61,490 nt of DNA from JBJXGV01 sp046160485. Its GTDB lineage: Bacteria; Orphanbacterota; Orphanbacteria; JBJXGV01. The notes under the pieces are model-generated. The model worked only from the letters and a program-made list of their open reading frames with translations. It searched no databases and was not told the DNA's origin. Below, piece after piece: positions 46,612 through 54,181 of the stretch (positions within the stretch are counted from its first letter, which is position 1; each line of letters starts with the position of its first letter). The DNA is taken from assembly GCA_046160485.1 (NCBI GenBank), contig JBJXGV010000056.1:1-61490 (forward strand), in the 5' to 3' direction. The position numbers were made by a program, and so were the translations under genes.

Positions 46612-46665
46612 TCTACCAACCGAACCACAAAGCGACTTCAACGAATAACTAAGGAGAGAGTCGAA

Positions 46666-47082
46666 ATGAAGAACATCGTAGAAACAGCGGTGTCGGCCGG
46701 TTCGTTCAATACGCTTGTCGCCGCGGTCAAGGCCGCGGGCCTGGTGGAGACCCTATCGGGAATCGGACCGTTCACCGTGTTCGCTCCGACGGACGAGACC
46801 TTCGCCAAGCTGCCCGCGGGCACCATCGAAGAGCTTCTCAAGCCGGAGAACAAGCAGAAGCTCACGCGCATTCTCACCTACCACGTCGTCGCTGGAAACG
46901 TGATGGCGGCGGACGTCGTAAAGCTCCAGACCGCGCGGACGGTCAACGGCCAGTCCCTGGCGATCCTCACGGAGAACGGCAAGGTCACGGTCGGCGGCGC
47001 GCGCGTCGTCAGCACGGACATCGCCACCAGCAACGGCGTCATTCACGTGATCGACGCGGTTCTCTTGCCGTCGACCAACTAG
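46666..47082 (+). CDS. fasciclin-domain protein lacking a signal peptide
   Basis: 138 residues that are a bare FAS1 domain starting MKNIVETAVSAGSFNTLVAAVK, with FTVFAPTDETFAKLP and GVIHVIDAVLLP. By eye roughly three quarters of positions equal the preceding gene's domain, so this is a recent tandem copy. It has its own ribosome site (AAGGAGAG) and lacks any hydrophobic leader, so unless exported another way it would stay in the cytoplasm, which is unusual for FAS1 proteins. Confidence 0.85.
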   Translation: MKNIVETAVSAGSFNTLVAAVKAAGLVETLSGIGPFTVFAPTDETFAKLPAGTIEELLKPENKQKLTRILTYHVVAGNVMAADVVKLQTARTVNGQSLAILTENGKVTVGGARVVSTDIATSNGVIHVIDAVLLPSTN

Positions 47083-47110
47083 CACTAATCCAATCGCATT
47101 CTTCGGTGCT

Positions 47111-47137
47111 GGCGGCGCTGCGAAGTGCGGCGCCGCC
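47111..47137 (+). terminator. hairpin after second fasciclin gene
   Basis: GGCGGCGC (47111-47118) pairs with GCGCCGCC (47130-47137), 11-base loop, 28 bases after the stop. Confidence 0.5.
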
Positions 47138-47188
47138 CTCTCATCGACACCAACAACTCAATCAACTCATGAAATGGAGGTAGTCGCA

Positions 47189-48511
47189 ATGTTCTCCAAG
47201 AAGTTCTGGCGCGCGCCGGTCCTCCTTCTCGCTCTCGGTGCGTTCCTGACCGCAGGGTGTGGAGACGACGATGATGAGAGCCCGATGGGGCCAGGCACTG
47301 GCGATGGGCTGGTTCGTGTCGCGCATCTGTCACCCGACGCGCCGGCCGTCGACGTGTTCGTCGATGGCGCGAAGGTTCTCTCGAGTGTCCCGTTCGGCAC
47401 GTTCAGCGACTACCTCGAGGTGCCCGCGGGCTCGCGCCGCGTGCAGGTTCGCGTCGCTGGTCAGCCTACGTCGACTCCGGTTATCGATGAGGCCATCACG
47501 CTGACCGCAGACGGCTACTTCACAGTCGCCGCCACGGGCAAAGTCGCTGATATCGGGGCGATCGTGCTCCCCGACATCCGCACGACCGTCTCGAATTCAG
47601 CGAAGCTCCGTTTCATTCACGCAGGTGCCGACGCACCCGCCGTCGACATCACGCTGATGGATGGCACGCTTCTCTTCTCCAATATCGAATTTAACGAGTC
47701 GTCGGCCTTCATCACGACGCCAGGCAACTCTTACGATCTTCAGGTTCGGCTTGCGGGTACTCAGACCGTCGTGCTCTCGTTCGGCGGCGTTCCGCTCATG
47801 AACGGTACGGTCTACAGCGTCTTCGCGACCGGCTTGTTGAGCGACAAGTCTCTGCGTGCGACGGTCGCTGTCGATGCGCCCGGCGACGGCTCGACCACCG
47901 TCTCGCTGACCCCCGCGTCGGCGTCGGTTCGCGTGGCGCATCTCTCCCCGGACGCACCCGCAGTCGACGTCTCTATCGACGGGACTCCTGTGGCAGCGCT
48001 CACGGCCGTCCCCTTTAGCGCTGTGAGTTCGTACCTCACGTTGTCCGCCTCGACTCACCGCGTTCAGGTCTTCGCGACCGGGACGACGACGAACCCTGTC
48101 ATCGACGCGACGCTCACGCTCCTCCCAGGAGTCGCGTACACGGTGGCGGCCACCGGCCTGCTCGGCGGCTCGGACTTGCAGCCCCTCGTTCTCGTGGATG
48201 ATCGCACCGGCGCGACGAACGGAAACGCTAAGGTTCGTTTCGTTCACACGAGCCCCGATGCGCCGCCTGTTGACATCGTTGTCGCCGCCGGTTCAACGCT
48301 CTTCCCAGACGCGTCATTTAGGGAGTCGGCTGGTTACGCTAGCACGCCCGCGGGAACGTACGACCTCGAAGCGCGTCTAACGACCGGCGGGGCGTTGGCG
48401 CTCTCGATCCCCGACGTGGCGTTGGCCGCGGGCGAGAACTACACGGCCTTTGCGATCGGGCTCGCGGGCGACGCGACGCTCGCCGCGCTTCTCGTGCAAG
48501 ACACACCGTAA
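47189..48511 (+). CDS. DUF4397 lipoprotein
   Basis: 440 residues. The leader VLLLALGAFLTAGC ends in a lipobox-like LTAGC with Cys24, followed by an acidic linker GDDDDES. The rest contains four repeats opening V-R-V-A-H-L-S-P-D-A-P-A-V-D-V (for example HLSPDAPAVDVFVDG, HAGADAPAVDITLMDG, HTSPDAPPVDIVVAAG), i.e. two double DUF4397 domains, beta-rich surface modules of unknown ligand. ATG 47189 has GGAGG 8 bases upstream. It follows the fasciclin genes and precedes the MerR/B12 regulator, probably part of the same surface module. Confidence 0.85.
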   Translation: MFSKKFWRAPVLLLALGAFLTAGCGDDDDESPMGPGTGDGLVRVAHLSPDAPAVDVFVDGAKVLSSVPFGTFSDYLEVPAGSRRVQVRVAGQPTSTPVIDEAITLTADGYFTVAATGKVADIGAIVLPDIRTTVSNSAKLRFIHAGADAPAVDITLMDGTLLFSNIEFNESSAFITTPGNSYDLQVRLAGTQTVVLSFGGVPLMNGTVYSVFATGLLSDKSLRATVAVDAPGDGSTTVSLTPASASVRVAHLSPDAPAVDVSIDGTPVAALTAVPFSAVSSYLTLSASTHRVQVFATGTTTNPVIDATLTLLPGVAYTVAATGLLGGSDLQPLVLVDDRTGATNGNAKVRFVHTSPDAPPVDIVVAAGSTLFPDASFRESAGYASTPAGTYDLEARLTTGGALALSIPDVALAAGENYTAFAIGLAGDATLAALLVQDTP

Positions 48512-48876
48512 GCAAACGAAGAAGAGGCCCGACGGTGCGCATCAACACAGTGCGTAATCCATCAAGCAGTGAGAACAGCGCGGCTCTGATGAGCCGCGCG
48601 TGGCAACGGGAGAATCGCATTCGCCGGCCGCTCGCGCTCGTCGCGGTCCGGCGAATCGCCCCCCGCGCCGCGCGCCGCGCAGGCATCGCGAGCACCACGC
48701 GCGCCGAAAGCTCCGCGCTCATCGGTTTGCGGAGCGAGACGAATCGTCTCCGCCGGCCACCCGAGCTTTGATCGAAGCGGGAGTTTGATCCTCGTATCGC
48801 GGGCTCATACGCGGTAATCTTTCAATCCTTCTGAACAGAACGACTCCGGAGCGACGACGATGACGGACCCCGTCAA
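48512..48876. other. intergenic region before the MerR/B12 regulator
   Basis: 365 bases with no convincing gene. It contains a 9-base-stem hairpin (48578-48599) and a six-codon leader ORF (48860-48880). I see no copy of the TGTCC/GGACA arms here. Confidence 0.6.
48578..48599 (+). terminator. hairpin after DUF4397 gene
   Basis: GCGCGGCTC (48578-48586), loop TGAT, GAGCCGCGC (48591-48599). Perfect 9-base stem, 66 bases after the stop; no T-run. Confidence 0.55.
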
Positions 48877-48880
48877 ATGA
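48860..48880 (+). CDS. possible six-codon leader ORF (MTDPVK)
   Basis: ATG at 48860 with a CGGAG-type site upstream; its TGA (48878-48880) overlaps the regulator's ATG (48877) as ATGA. The regulator itself has no good ribosome site, so reinitiation after this short ORF is plausible. Too short for family evidence. Confidence 0.3.
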   Translation: MTDPVK

Positions 48881-49788
48881 CCATCTCACCAGACACGAGG
48901 CTTCCGGCCGACGAGAACTACTCGATCGGCGAGGCAGCCGCACTCGCCGGCGTCGGGGTGGACACGATCCGCGTTTGGGAGAGGCGCTACGGACGCCCCA
49001 AGCCGATCCGGCTCGCATCCGGGCACCGGCGCTACACGGCGGAGCAGGTGAAGTGGCTGCGGCAGGTCGCGTCGGCGCTCGCCAACGGGCATCGGCCATC
49101 GTCGGTGATCCAGCTACCCGACGCAGACATCGCCGCCGTCATCGCGCTGAAGGAGGCCACGCCGAAGCGCGATTCTGACGTCGCCGAGTTCGTGGCACTC
49201 ACGCGCCGATTCGACGGAGCCCTCATTCGCGCGGGGCTCCACCGGCGCTGGGCCCAGCTCGGGGCGCGCCGATTCCTTCTCGAGATTGTCGCGCCGATGC
49301 TCGAGCAGATCGGAGAAGAGTGGGTCGCCGGGCGCATCGACATCCGGCACGAGCACTTCATCTCGGGGATTCTCGAGGACGAACTGCGCACGCTGCGCGC
49401 GTCGCTGGGCGAAACGCCGAACGGCGCCGTCGTCATCTTCGCCACGCTTCCGGGCGAGGACCACGGACTGGGGTTGCAGATCGCCGCGCTCATCGGCGCG
49501 CTCGCGGGGATTCGACCGGACATCTTGGGGACGAGCGTTCCGTTCGAGCAGATCGCGGAGGCGGCGGTCGAGTCGAACGCCGCTGCGGTGGCCATTAGCG
49601 TGTCGCTCTCGACGGGCGGCTCCGAGACCGATCGCGCGCTGGCGAGTTTGCGCGACGCGCTCCCGGACGGCGTGCGGCTCGTCGCCGGCGGACGCGGGGC
49701 GCGCCGAGGCCGGCATGGCCTCCGCGGAATCGACTACCTCACGTCATTCGATGACTTCGAGGCGTGGCTCCGGGCGCTACGGCAGTAG
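48877..49788 (+). CDS. MerR-family regulator with B12-binding photoreceptor domain (CarH/LitR-like)
   Basis: 303 residues. N-terminal MerR HTH (about 15-72: YSIGEAAALAGVGVDTIRVWERRYG), helical B12-cap region, and C-terminal cobalamin-binding Rossmann domain. The residues that define the CarH/LitR photoreceptors are all present with the right spacing: Trp149, ten residues before the Glu159-His160 pair (upper side of adenosyl-B12), and His196 in GEDHGLGL (lower axial ligand). Family knowledge: the dark AdoB12 tetramer represses and light releases DNA. It lies just behind the DUF378/fasciclin/DUF4397 genes, whose promoter carries a palindrome on the -10, so light/B12 control of that module is the natural hypothesis. 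Confidence 0.85.
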   Translation: MTISPDTRLPADENYSIGEAAALAGVGVDTIRVWERRYGRPKPIRLASGHRRYTAEQVKWLRQVASALANGHRPSSVIQLPDADIAAVIALKEATPKRDSDVAEFVALTRRFDGALIRAGLHRRWAQLGARRFLLEIVAPMLEQIGEEWVAGRIDIRHEHFISGILEDELRTLRASLGETPNGAVVIFATLPGEDHGLGLQIAALIGALAGIRPDILGTSVPFEQIAEAAVESNAAAVAISVSLSTGGSETDRALASLRDALPDGVRLVAGGRGARRGRHGLRGIDYLTSFDDFEAWLRALRQ

Positions 49789-49884
49789 CGCGCCGGCATC
49801 GACCGTCTCGCCGGCCGCGAGTGCGCGCGGCGGTCTGCGGGCATGCGGCCGCGCGCGACGAAGCGGCTCGCCAAGCATCGAAAA

Positions 49885-49920
49885 GACTCCCCAACTCGAC
49901 GAATTAGCGTTAGGGGAGTC
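49885..49920. terminator. inverted repeat after the MerR/B12 regulator
   Basis: GACTCCCC (49885-49892) pairs with GGGGAGTC (49913-49920), and inner AAC/GTT can extend the stem around a bulge. It lies 97 bases past the regulator and 68 before the 49988 pseudogene; terminator or binding site. Confidence 0.4.
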
Positions 49921-49987
49921 CTGACGCCGCATCGTAGAGTCGTGCCCTCATCGCACAACTCAATTCTGCGACCAAGAGGAGCCACTC

Positions 49988-50305
49988 ATGAACGGACTCG
50001 TTCGGCTCCTCTCGTTGATTCCTCTCCTTTTGCTTCTTGCGACTCCAGCTGCGGCGCAGTTCTTCGCCATCGAGACGGCGGACGAGTCGCCGCACCTCGT
50101 GGGCGTGTACACCCCGCTCGCGCTCGACGCGTCGGGGAACGCGCACGTGAGCTACCACGACGGCAAGAGCAACCGGACGCAAGTCTTCAGCTTGCTGTAT
50201 CCGACGATCGGATTCCCCTCGAGAAACCACACGGCGTGGGCATGCCGTGTACTTCTTCGCATCCGATTGCATCACGATCTCTCCGTCGCTGCCCGCTTCC
50301 GTTGA
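49988..50305 (+). pseudogene. truncated secreted repeat-protein gene (5' fragment)
   Basis: ATG with GAGGAG upstream, a good signal peptide (LLSLIPLLLLLATPAAAQ), then one copy of the 48-residue unit (50069 to about 50165: AIETADESPHLVGVYT, LALDASGNAHVSYHDG). After that the reading loses all family character and stops at 50305. Intact relatives at 31236 and 59235 continue through three or seven units and a sorting domain. A piece of the same family's C-terminal region lies at 51037-51085, beyond the cupin gene, so the original gene was probably disrupted and mostly deleted. Confidence 0.7.
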
Positions 50306-50381
50306 CTCGGCGACGTCGCTTGGCACCCCACGACCAGGAGGACAGCGACGAAGAGGATCGAGACTCCTCGGCGCCAGCCGT

Positions 50382-50807
50382 CTACTTCTCCATCACGACG
50401 TTCCACGGCCCGTCCGCTTGGATGAAGAAGACGGCGGCCTCCTTGCCTTCGACCTTGGCGACGTGTGGCGCCTTGCCGGTCAGGGCGAAGTAAGATCCGG
50501 CCCCGAGCTTGTGGTCCTTGCCGCCGACGGTCAGCGTGATCGAGCCCGACACGACGGTGACGTAATGATCGGCATCGTGATGATGGTTCGGCGTGATCAG
50601 GCCGACGGGGTACTTGAGAAAGAAGCGGCTAGGCCCCTTCTCCATGTCGCCCGACACGGGAGCCGCCTGTATGCCGTTACCCATGTCCTTCCACTTGAGA
50701 TCGGAGTTCGACAGAACCACCGACGCGTCGCTGGCGACGGCCACCACCGCCGCCGCCGCGATGAGCGCCGCCGAAATCGAAACAACCACTGCGTGCTTGA
50801 ATGTCAT
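50382..50807 (-). CDS. exported small cupin protein
   Basis: 141 residues. Signal helix HAVVVSISAALIAAAAVVAVA, then a single cupin barrel with the metal-binding set NHHHDADHYVTVVSG (His75-77, His81) and the later His115 in GKAPHVAKVEG. Cupins of this kind bind a metal and act as oxygenases, isomerases or sensors; the reaction cannot be inferred. ATG 50807 is chosen because AAGGAGG lies 6 bases upstream and the signal helix starts there. It lies between two fragments of a broken repeat-protein gene, so it may have arrived by insertion. Confidence 0.8.
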   Translation of the reverse strand: MTFKHAVVVSISAALIAAAAVVAVASDASVVLSNSDLKWKDMGNGIQAAPVSGDMEKGPSRFFLKYPVGLITPNHHHDADHYVTVVSGSITLTVGGKDHKLGAGSYFALTGKAPHVAKVEGKEAAVFFIQADGPWNVVMEK

Positions 50808-51111
50808 TCGCTGCCTCCTTCTTCTGACGATGTTCTCCTGATGATGGTGAGGGACCGCCTCACCGGGTAGCGCGGATTCTACCGCGGCGCCGATTCGCAC
50901 GCGCGGCCGATTTAACGAATCTTCCAATGAAGCATCCGTCCGCTGATACGGAACGACCGAGGTCAGGGGCGACCACTCCCAGCTTGTGGTGGTGGTCGTC
51001 GAGGCGGCGTGCCGCCCAGTTCACCAGCGCGCCGATAGCACGCGTCGCCGGTGTTGACTCCACTGACGCCCGAGCCGCTCGACGCGAACGAGTACATCGA
51101 CGCCGTCGGCG
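50808..51111. other. gap between cupin and HxlR genes
   Basis: 304 bases. The left part presumably holds the cupin promoter; the right end contains the family fragment at 51037-51085. Nothing else recognisable. Confidence 0.6.
51037..51085 (+). pseudogene. C-terminal-region fragment of the 48-residue-repeat protein family
   Basis: Plus-strand translation reads HASPVLTPLTPEPLDANEYIDA, matching the 59235 protein segment DASSVFAPLTVEPLDANEFLDA (about 60828-60893). It is preceded by a stop codon and runs on into the 3' end of the HxlR gene. Together with the 5' fragment at 49988 it marks a destroyed paralogue. Confidence 0.6.
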
Positions 51112-51534
51112 TCAGCGGCTGCTTGGGCGACCGCGACGCGGGGCCGTCCGCTTCCCTATCATTCGACTCTCCGAGATGGCCCCACGGTCAACGGCTTCCT
51201 GCAGCCGGCGGACCTCTTCGATGATTCCTATGAAGCGGCGGCCGAAGGGGGTGAGCACGTACTCGACTTCGAGGGGCGGCTTCTCGCCGAACACGGAGCG
51301 ACTTACGATGCCGAAGCGGAGCATCTTGCGCAGGCGCTCGTTCATTACCTTTGCGGACAGGCCCTTGGACGCGCGGAGGATGGCGCTGGGCCGATTGCAT
51401 CCGTCGGAAAGCAGCCGGAGCAGTCCGACGGACCACTTGCACCCGACTATGCTCTCGACCATGGAGGCGACGGGAATAGACTTGGCGTCGTGCGCCGCGA
51501 GCGTTGCATGAACTTTCGGATCGTCTCGGACCAT
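51112..51534 (-). CDS. HxlR-family transcriptional regulator
   Basis: 140 residues with the HxlR winged-helix domain: VGCKWSVGLLRLLSDGCNRPSAILRA (about 30-55), LSAKVMNERLRKMLRFGIV (recognition helix region) and VEYVLTPFGR (wing). Cys32 and Cys46 are present; several HxlR proteins sense quinones, aldehydes or disulfide stress through such cysteines. It is divergent from the thioredoxin-like gene at 51651 with 116 bases between, so it probably controls that gene and itself (inference). Confidence 0.85.
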   Translation of the reverse strand: MVRDDPKVHATLAAHDAKSIPVASMVESIVGCKWSVGLLRLLSDGCNRPSAILRASKGLSAKVMNERLRKMLRFGIVSRSVFGEKPPLEVEYVLTPFGRRFIGIIEEVRRLQEAVDRGAISESRMIGKRTAPRRGRPSSR

Positions 51535-51650
51535 TGCGTACCTACCTTACCGGAAGGTGCCCTCTTGGCGGGATCGCGCAACGGGCGCATCTTCCCGCGT
51601 GGGTGGCGCGAGGCCACCGCGAACCATTAGAAACCACAAGGAGGAGGATT

Positions 51651-51887
51651 ATGAAACAGAAAGCTGTCTTCTACCACGCCGGATGCCCCGTGTGCGTCAG
51701 TGCCGAGCAGTCGGTGCTCGCGGCGCTGGACAGGAACCGCTACGATGTCGAGGTCGTGCATCTCGGGACGACCAAGGGCCGCGTCTCGGAGGCTGAGAAG
51801 CTCGGCGTCAAGTCCGTCCCGGCGCTCGCCCTGGGTGGCCAAGTCTTTCATATCAACTTTGGCGCCGACCTGTCCGTCCTCAAGTAA
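51651..51887 (+). CDS. small thioredoxin/glutaredoxin-like protein
   Basis: 78 residues beginning MKQKAVFYHAGCPVC, with a CxxC redox pair (Cys12, Cys15) and the cis-proline segment SVPAL near residue 60. It lacks the last elements of a full thioredoxin, so it is a minimal glutaredoxin-like fold. AGGAGGAGG just upstream is a strong ribosome site. It faces the HxlR regulator across a short divergent promoter region, a layout known for redox-responsive pairs. It is the last gene before the integron-like array. Confidence 0.8.
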   Translation: MKQKAVFYHAGCPVCVSAEQSVLAALDRNRYDVEVVHLGTTKGRVSEAEKLGVKSVPALALGGQVFHINFGADLSVLK

Positions 51888-51986
51888 CCGCTCGACAGAG
51901 CGCATGCATGGAGGGGCGGAAGCGCCCCTCCACGCGCTCTGAGCCCGGAGTCACGTAAAGCTGAATCATCGGCGATTCCTCGGGTC

Positions 51987-52048
51987 GCCTAATGCTCCGG
52001 TTGATCGGCGGGCCGCAGCAGGCTGTCCGCTGCATGCTGTTGTTAGGC
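51987..52048 (-). repeat. attC-like integron recombination site 1
   Basis: On the minus strand it opens with GCCTAAC (plus GTTAGGC at 52042-52048), has an imperfect palindromic middle with TGCAGCGGACAG and closes with ATTAGGC (plus GCCTAAT at 51987-51993). 62 bases, 27 bases after the VOC gene stop. Opening core is perfect; closing core has one mismatch to GTTRRRY. Confidence 0.8.
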
Positions 52049-52074
52049 CCATGCCTTCACGAAGCGGCACTAGC

Positions 52075-52419
52075 TTACCGTTGCCAGAGACCGTGGTGGA
52101 CGCCGCCATGGATGTAGATGGCGAAGGTGCCATGACCCGGAATCTCCATGGGCGGATGGGCAACCTCGCCGCCAGCCGCTACCGATGCCGCCAAGGCCGC
52201 TTCGATGTCGTCTACCAGCCAGTAAGGCCGAACCACCGGCTGCTCAGTCTCGTGCAGGGGGGCCCGCACGCCCACCAATCCGCCATCCGGCAGCGCGGCC
52301 GTCCGTGCGTTGCCAAGCCCGGCGTCCGGTTTTCCGAATTGCACCGAGTTCGCTGCGGCGTACGCAGCGCACACGGCGTCAACGTCCTCGGTCACGATTT
52401 CGAGGTAGTGGATCTGCAT
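52075..52419 (-). CDS. VOC-family (glyoxalase-like) cassette gene
   Basis: 114-residue single VOC domain: MQIHYLEIVTEDVDAVCAAY at the start and ending TFAIYIHGGVHHGLWQR. VOC proteins bind divalent metal and act in glyoxalase, dioxygenase or drug-binding roles; the substrate here is unknown. GGAGG lies just upstream of the ATG. It is the last cassette of the array, followed by attC-like site 1 and preceded by attC-like site 2, so it behaves as a single-gene integron cassette. Confidence 0.8.
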   Translation of the reverse strand: MQIHYLEIVTEDVDAVCAAYAAANSVQFGKPDAGLGNARTAALPDGGLVGVRAPLHETEQPVVRPYWLVDDIEAALAASVAAGGEVAHPPMEIPGHGTFAIYIHGGVHHGLWQR

Positions 52420-52458
52420 TTGCCTTGCACCTCCGGTTGTCGATTTTGTCTGCGGTCG

Positions 52459-52518
52459 GTCTAGCGCTCCGGTTCAGCGGCGGCGCGCAGTGCCGTCCGC
52501 TGCATAGTGTTGTTGGGC
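52459..52518 (-). repeat. attC-like integron recombination site 2
   Basis: Minus strand: GCCCAAC (plus GTTGGGC at 52512-52518), then TGCAGCGGACGGC and its pairing arm GCCGCCGCTG, closing GCTAGAC (plus GTCTAGC at 52459-52465). 60 bases with strong imperfect palindromy; the closing core has a mismatch at position 2. Confidence 0.85.
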
Positions 52519-52546
52519 GGCGCCACTGCACGGGAACACGGTCGCT

Positions 52547-53296
52547 TCACAAGCGCTCGCGATGCTCGGCCGCCGGTTCGAGGAACACCGGCTGCCCTAC
52601 GGCGACGCGGTCGCGTCGAGTGACGGTGCCATAGACCCCGGCTCTGTTATCCCTCACCCGAACGACCGCTTTCAGCACCTCCGGCGCGGGGCGTGCCGAA
52701 TCAGGGTCGAGGTTCACCATCGAGCAGCGCTCGTCGCGATTGGTGATACCGATGGCGGCGCCTTCACGCGCTTCGCCGAACCAGAGAACGCTGCCCACCC
52801 ATTCGTCCTCCTCAAAGGGAACTGATCGCTGCGATGCGATCAGGACGTTTGGTCGGAATCGGCGGACGTCTGGGCGTTGCGCCGCAAGCCTGGCTACTTC
52901 GCAGACCGTGGCGGACGCAATCACGGAAACGCTGGCTTCGTCGAATATGCCACGGTCGAGGTGCATCATCTCGACCGGCGAACCATGGCGGCGACCGACC
53001 TCTCGCGCCAGCTCCTGATCGAAGACGCCGAGTTCCTGCCCTTCCGGCGTGCGAACGTGCGTCGGAAGGTTGCCGGTGGCTGGTCCCAACCGCAGTGGAG
53101 CGAAGAGAATGAGTTCCGGGAGCCTAGACGCCTGGAGCCAAGGAAAGCCACCGCGGTCGTCAGCCCGACGGAAGGCCAAGCGCCGGTCCCCATCAAGACC
53201 GTGCCAGCCCACGTCGGTGACATCGACACTCTCGCCCGCCATGGACTTCACCGGGTACCGGTAGAGCGCTTCCACTTCACCGATCTTGATACGCAT
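52547..53296 (-). CDS. MOSC-domain protein, cassette gene
   Basis: 249 residues: N-terminal MOSC beta-barrel (VEALYRYPVKSMAGE) and MOSC domain with RFRPNVLI and the conserved cysteine in NRDERCSMVNLDPD. MOSC proteins handle molybdenum-cofactor-linked sulfur or reduce N-hydroxylated compounds. The start lies 15 bases after the core site GTTGGGA of attC-like site 3, and the ribosome site GGGAGGA overlaps that core, a neat example of cassette-borne expression signals. attC-like site 2 follows its stop after 29 bases. Confidence 0.85.
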   Translation of the reverse strand: MRIKIGEVEALYRYPVKSMAGESVDVTDVGWHGLDGDRRLAFRRADDRGGFPWLQASRLPELILFAPLRLGPATGNLPTHVRTPEGQELGVFDQELAREVGRRHGSPVEMMHLDRGIFDEASVSVIASATVCEVARLAAQRPDVRRFRPNVLIASQRSVPFEEDEWVGSVLWFGEAREGAAIGITNRDERCSMVNLDPDSARPAPEVLKAVVRVRDNRAGVYGTVTRRDRVAVGQPVFLEPAAEHRERL

Positions 53297-53310
53297 GTTC
53301 GATGTCGTCC

Positions 53311-53377
53311 TCCCAACGTATCTGCGGTTCAGCGGTGGGCCGCGCAGCGGGCCGTCCGCTGCAACCGGGTGTTGGGT
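53311..53377 (-). repeat. attC-like integron recombination site 3
   Basis: Minus strand: ACCCAAC (plus GTTGGGT at 53371-53377), then TGCAGCGGACGGCCC with the pairing arm CCACCGCTGAACCG, closing GTTGGGA (plus TCCCAAC at 53311-53317). 67 bases; the best preserved site of the four. Confidence 0.87.
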
Positions 53378-53404
53378 ACATCACGCACTAGGTGGTCCGT
53401 CCCA

Positions 53405-54181
53405 TCACGCATGAACTCGCTGCGCGATGGCGATGCAGCAATAGACCTTTGCGACGGACGTATGGTCCGCACGCTCCAAACAGCCGAGAAACTCGTTCTG
53501 CACTTGGTCGATGTCTGGGCCGCAGAAGTCGCGGAGCAGCTCCATACGGTTGAAGCGAGCCCGCCAGGCGTCCAGCACGTCGGGGCGGGCCGGTCCATCG
53601 AACGAGAGCTCCTGATCCTCGAGCGCCAGCATCTTCGACACCGTGAACCCAGACCGCTCAAGATGACCTCGCAGCTTTCGGCCCATGTGAAAGTCGTACC
53701 GTCCGGCCGCGAGCGAGTCTTCGGCGTAGGCCCTGAACAACGCCTTCGTCCGGCCGGCCAGCGGCTCGTGGCCGAAGAGGTCGTCGATTTCTGTGAGTGC
53801 GACCCACCCGCCCGATCTCACGTTTCTCGCCCACGTGGTGAGTGCCGCGGGTAGATCCGGGCAATACGCCGCTGCAAAACTGGACCAGAGTCCGTCCGCC
53901 GTGATCCCGAGGTCGGGCAGCGTGTGCAGATTAGCCACGCGGAATTCTGCGTTCGCGAGCTGTCGCGATCGGGCCTCGCGGAGGAGTGTCTCATCCATGT
54001 CGACGCCGATCACACGAGCCCCACGAGCAACGAACTCGGCTGCCAGGTCGCCTACTCCGCACCCCAGATCAAGAACGGTTTGGCCGTGGAGCGGCGGCAG
54101 AGCATCGAAGACGGTGGGCCAGTCACGCCAGCCAAATTGCTTCTTCCGCTGCGGACTGTCGTCGGCTGGCGCTATTCTCAT
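53405..54181 (-). CDS. class I SAM methyltransferase, cassette gene
   Basis: 258 residues with motif I TVLDLGCGVGDLAAEFVARG, then VIGVDMDETLL and VANLHTLPDLG. It resembles small-molecule methyltransferases of the Methyltransf_25/11 type. Its ATG follows the VOC gene's TGA directly (TGA then ATG, no gap), so these two form one two-gene cassette bounded by attC-like sites 4 and 3. Its base usage is visibly less GC-extreme than that of the chromosomal genes on both sides, as expected for a captured cassette. Confidence 0.85.
   Translation of the reverse strand: MRIAPADDSPQRKKQFGWRDWPTVFDALPPLHGQTVLDLGCGVGDLAAEFVARGARVIGVDMDETLLREARSRQLANAEFRVANLHTLPDLGITADGLWSSFAAAYCPDLPAALTTWARNVRSGGWVALTEIDDLFGHEPLAGRTKALFRAYAEDSLAAGRYDFHMGRKLRGHLERSGFTVSKMLALEDQELSFDGPARPDVLDAWRARFNRMELLRDFCGPDIDQVQNEFLGCLERADHTSVAKVYCCIAIAQRVHA

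Noticed and set aside
50860..51063. 67-codon minus-strand frame between cupin and HxlR
   Set aside because: No ribosome site, no recognisable domain, and it overlaps the fragment of the repeat-protein family on the other strand.
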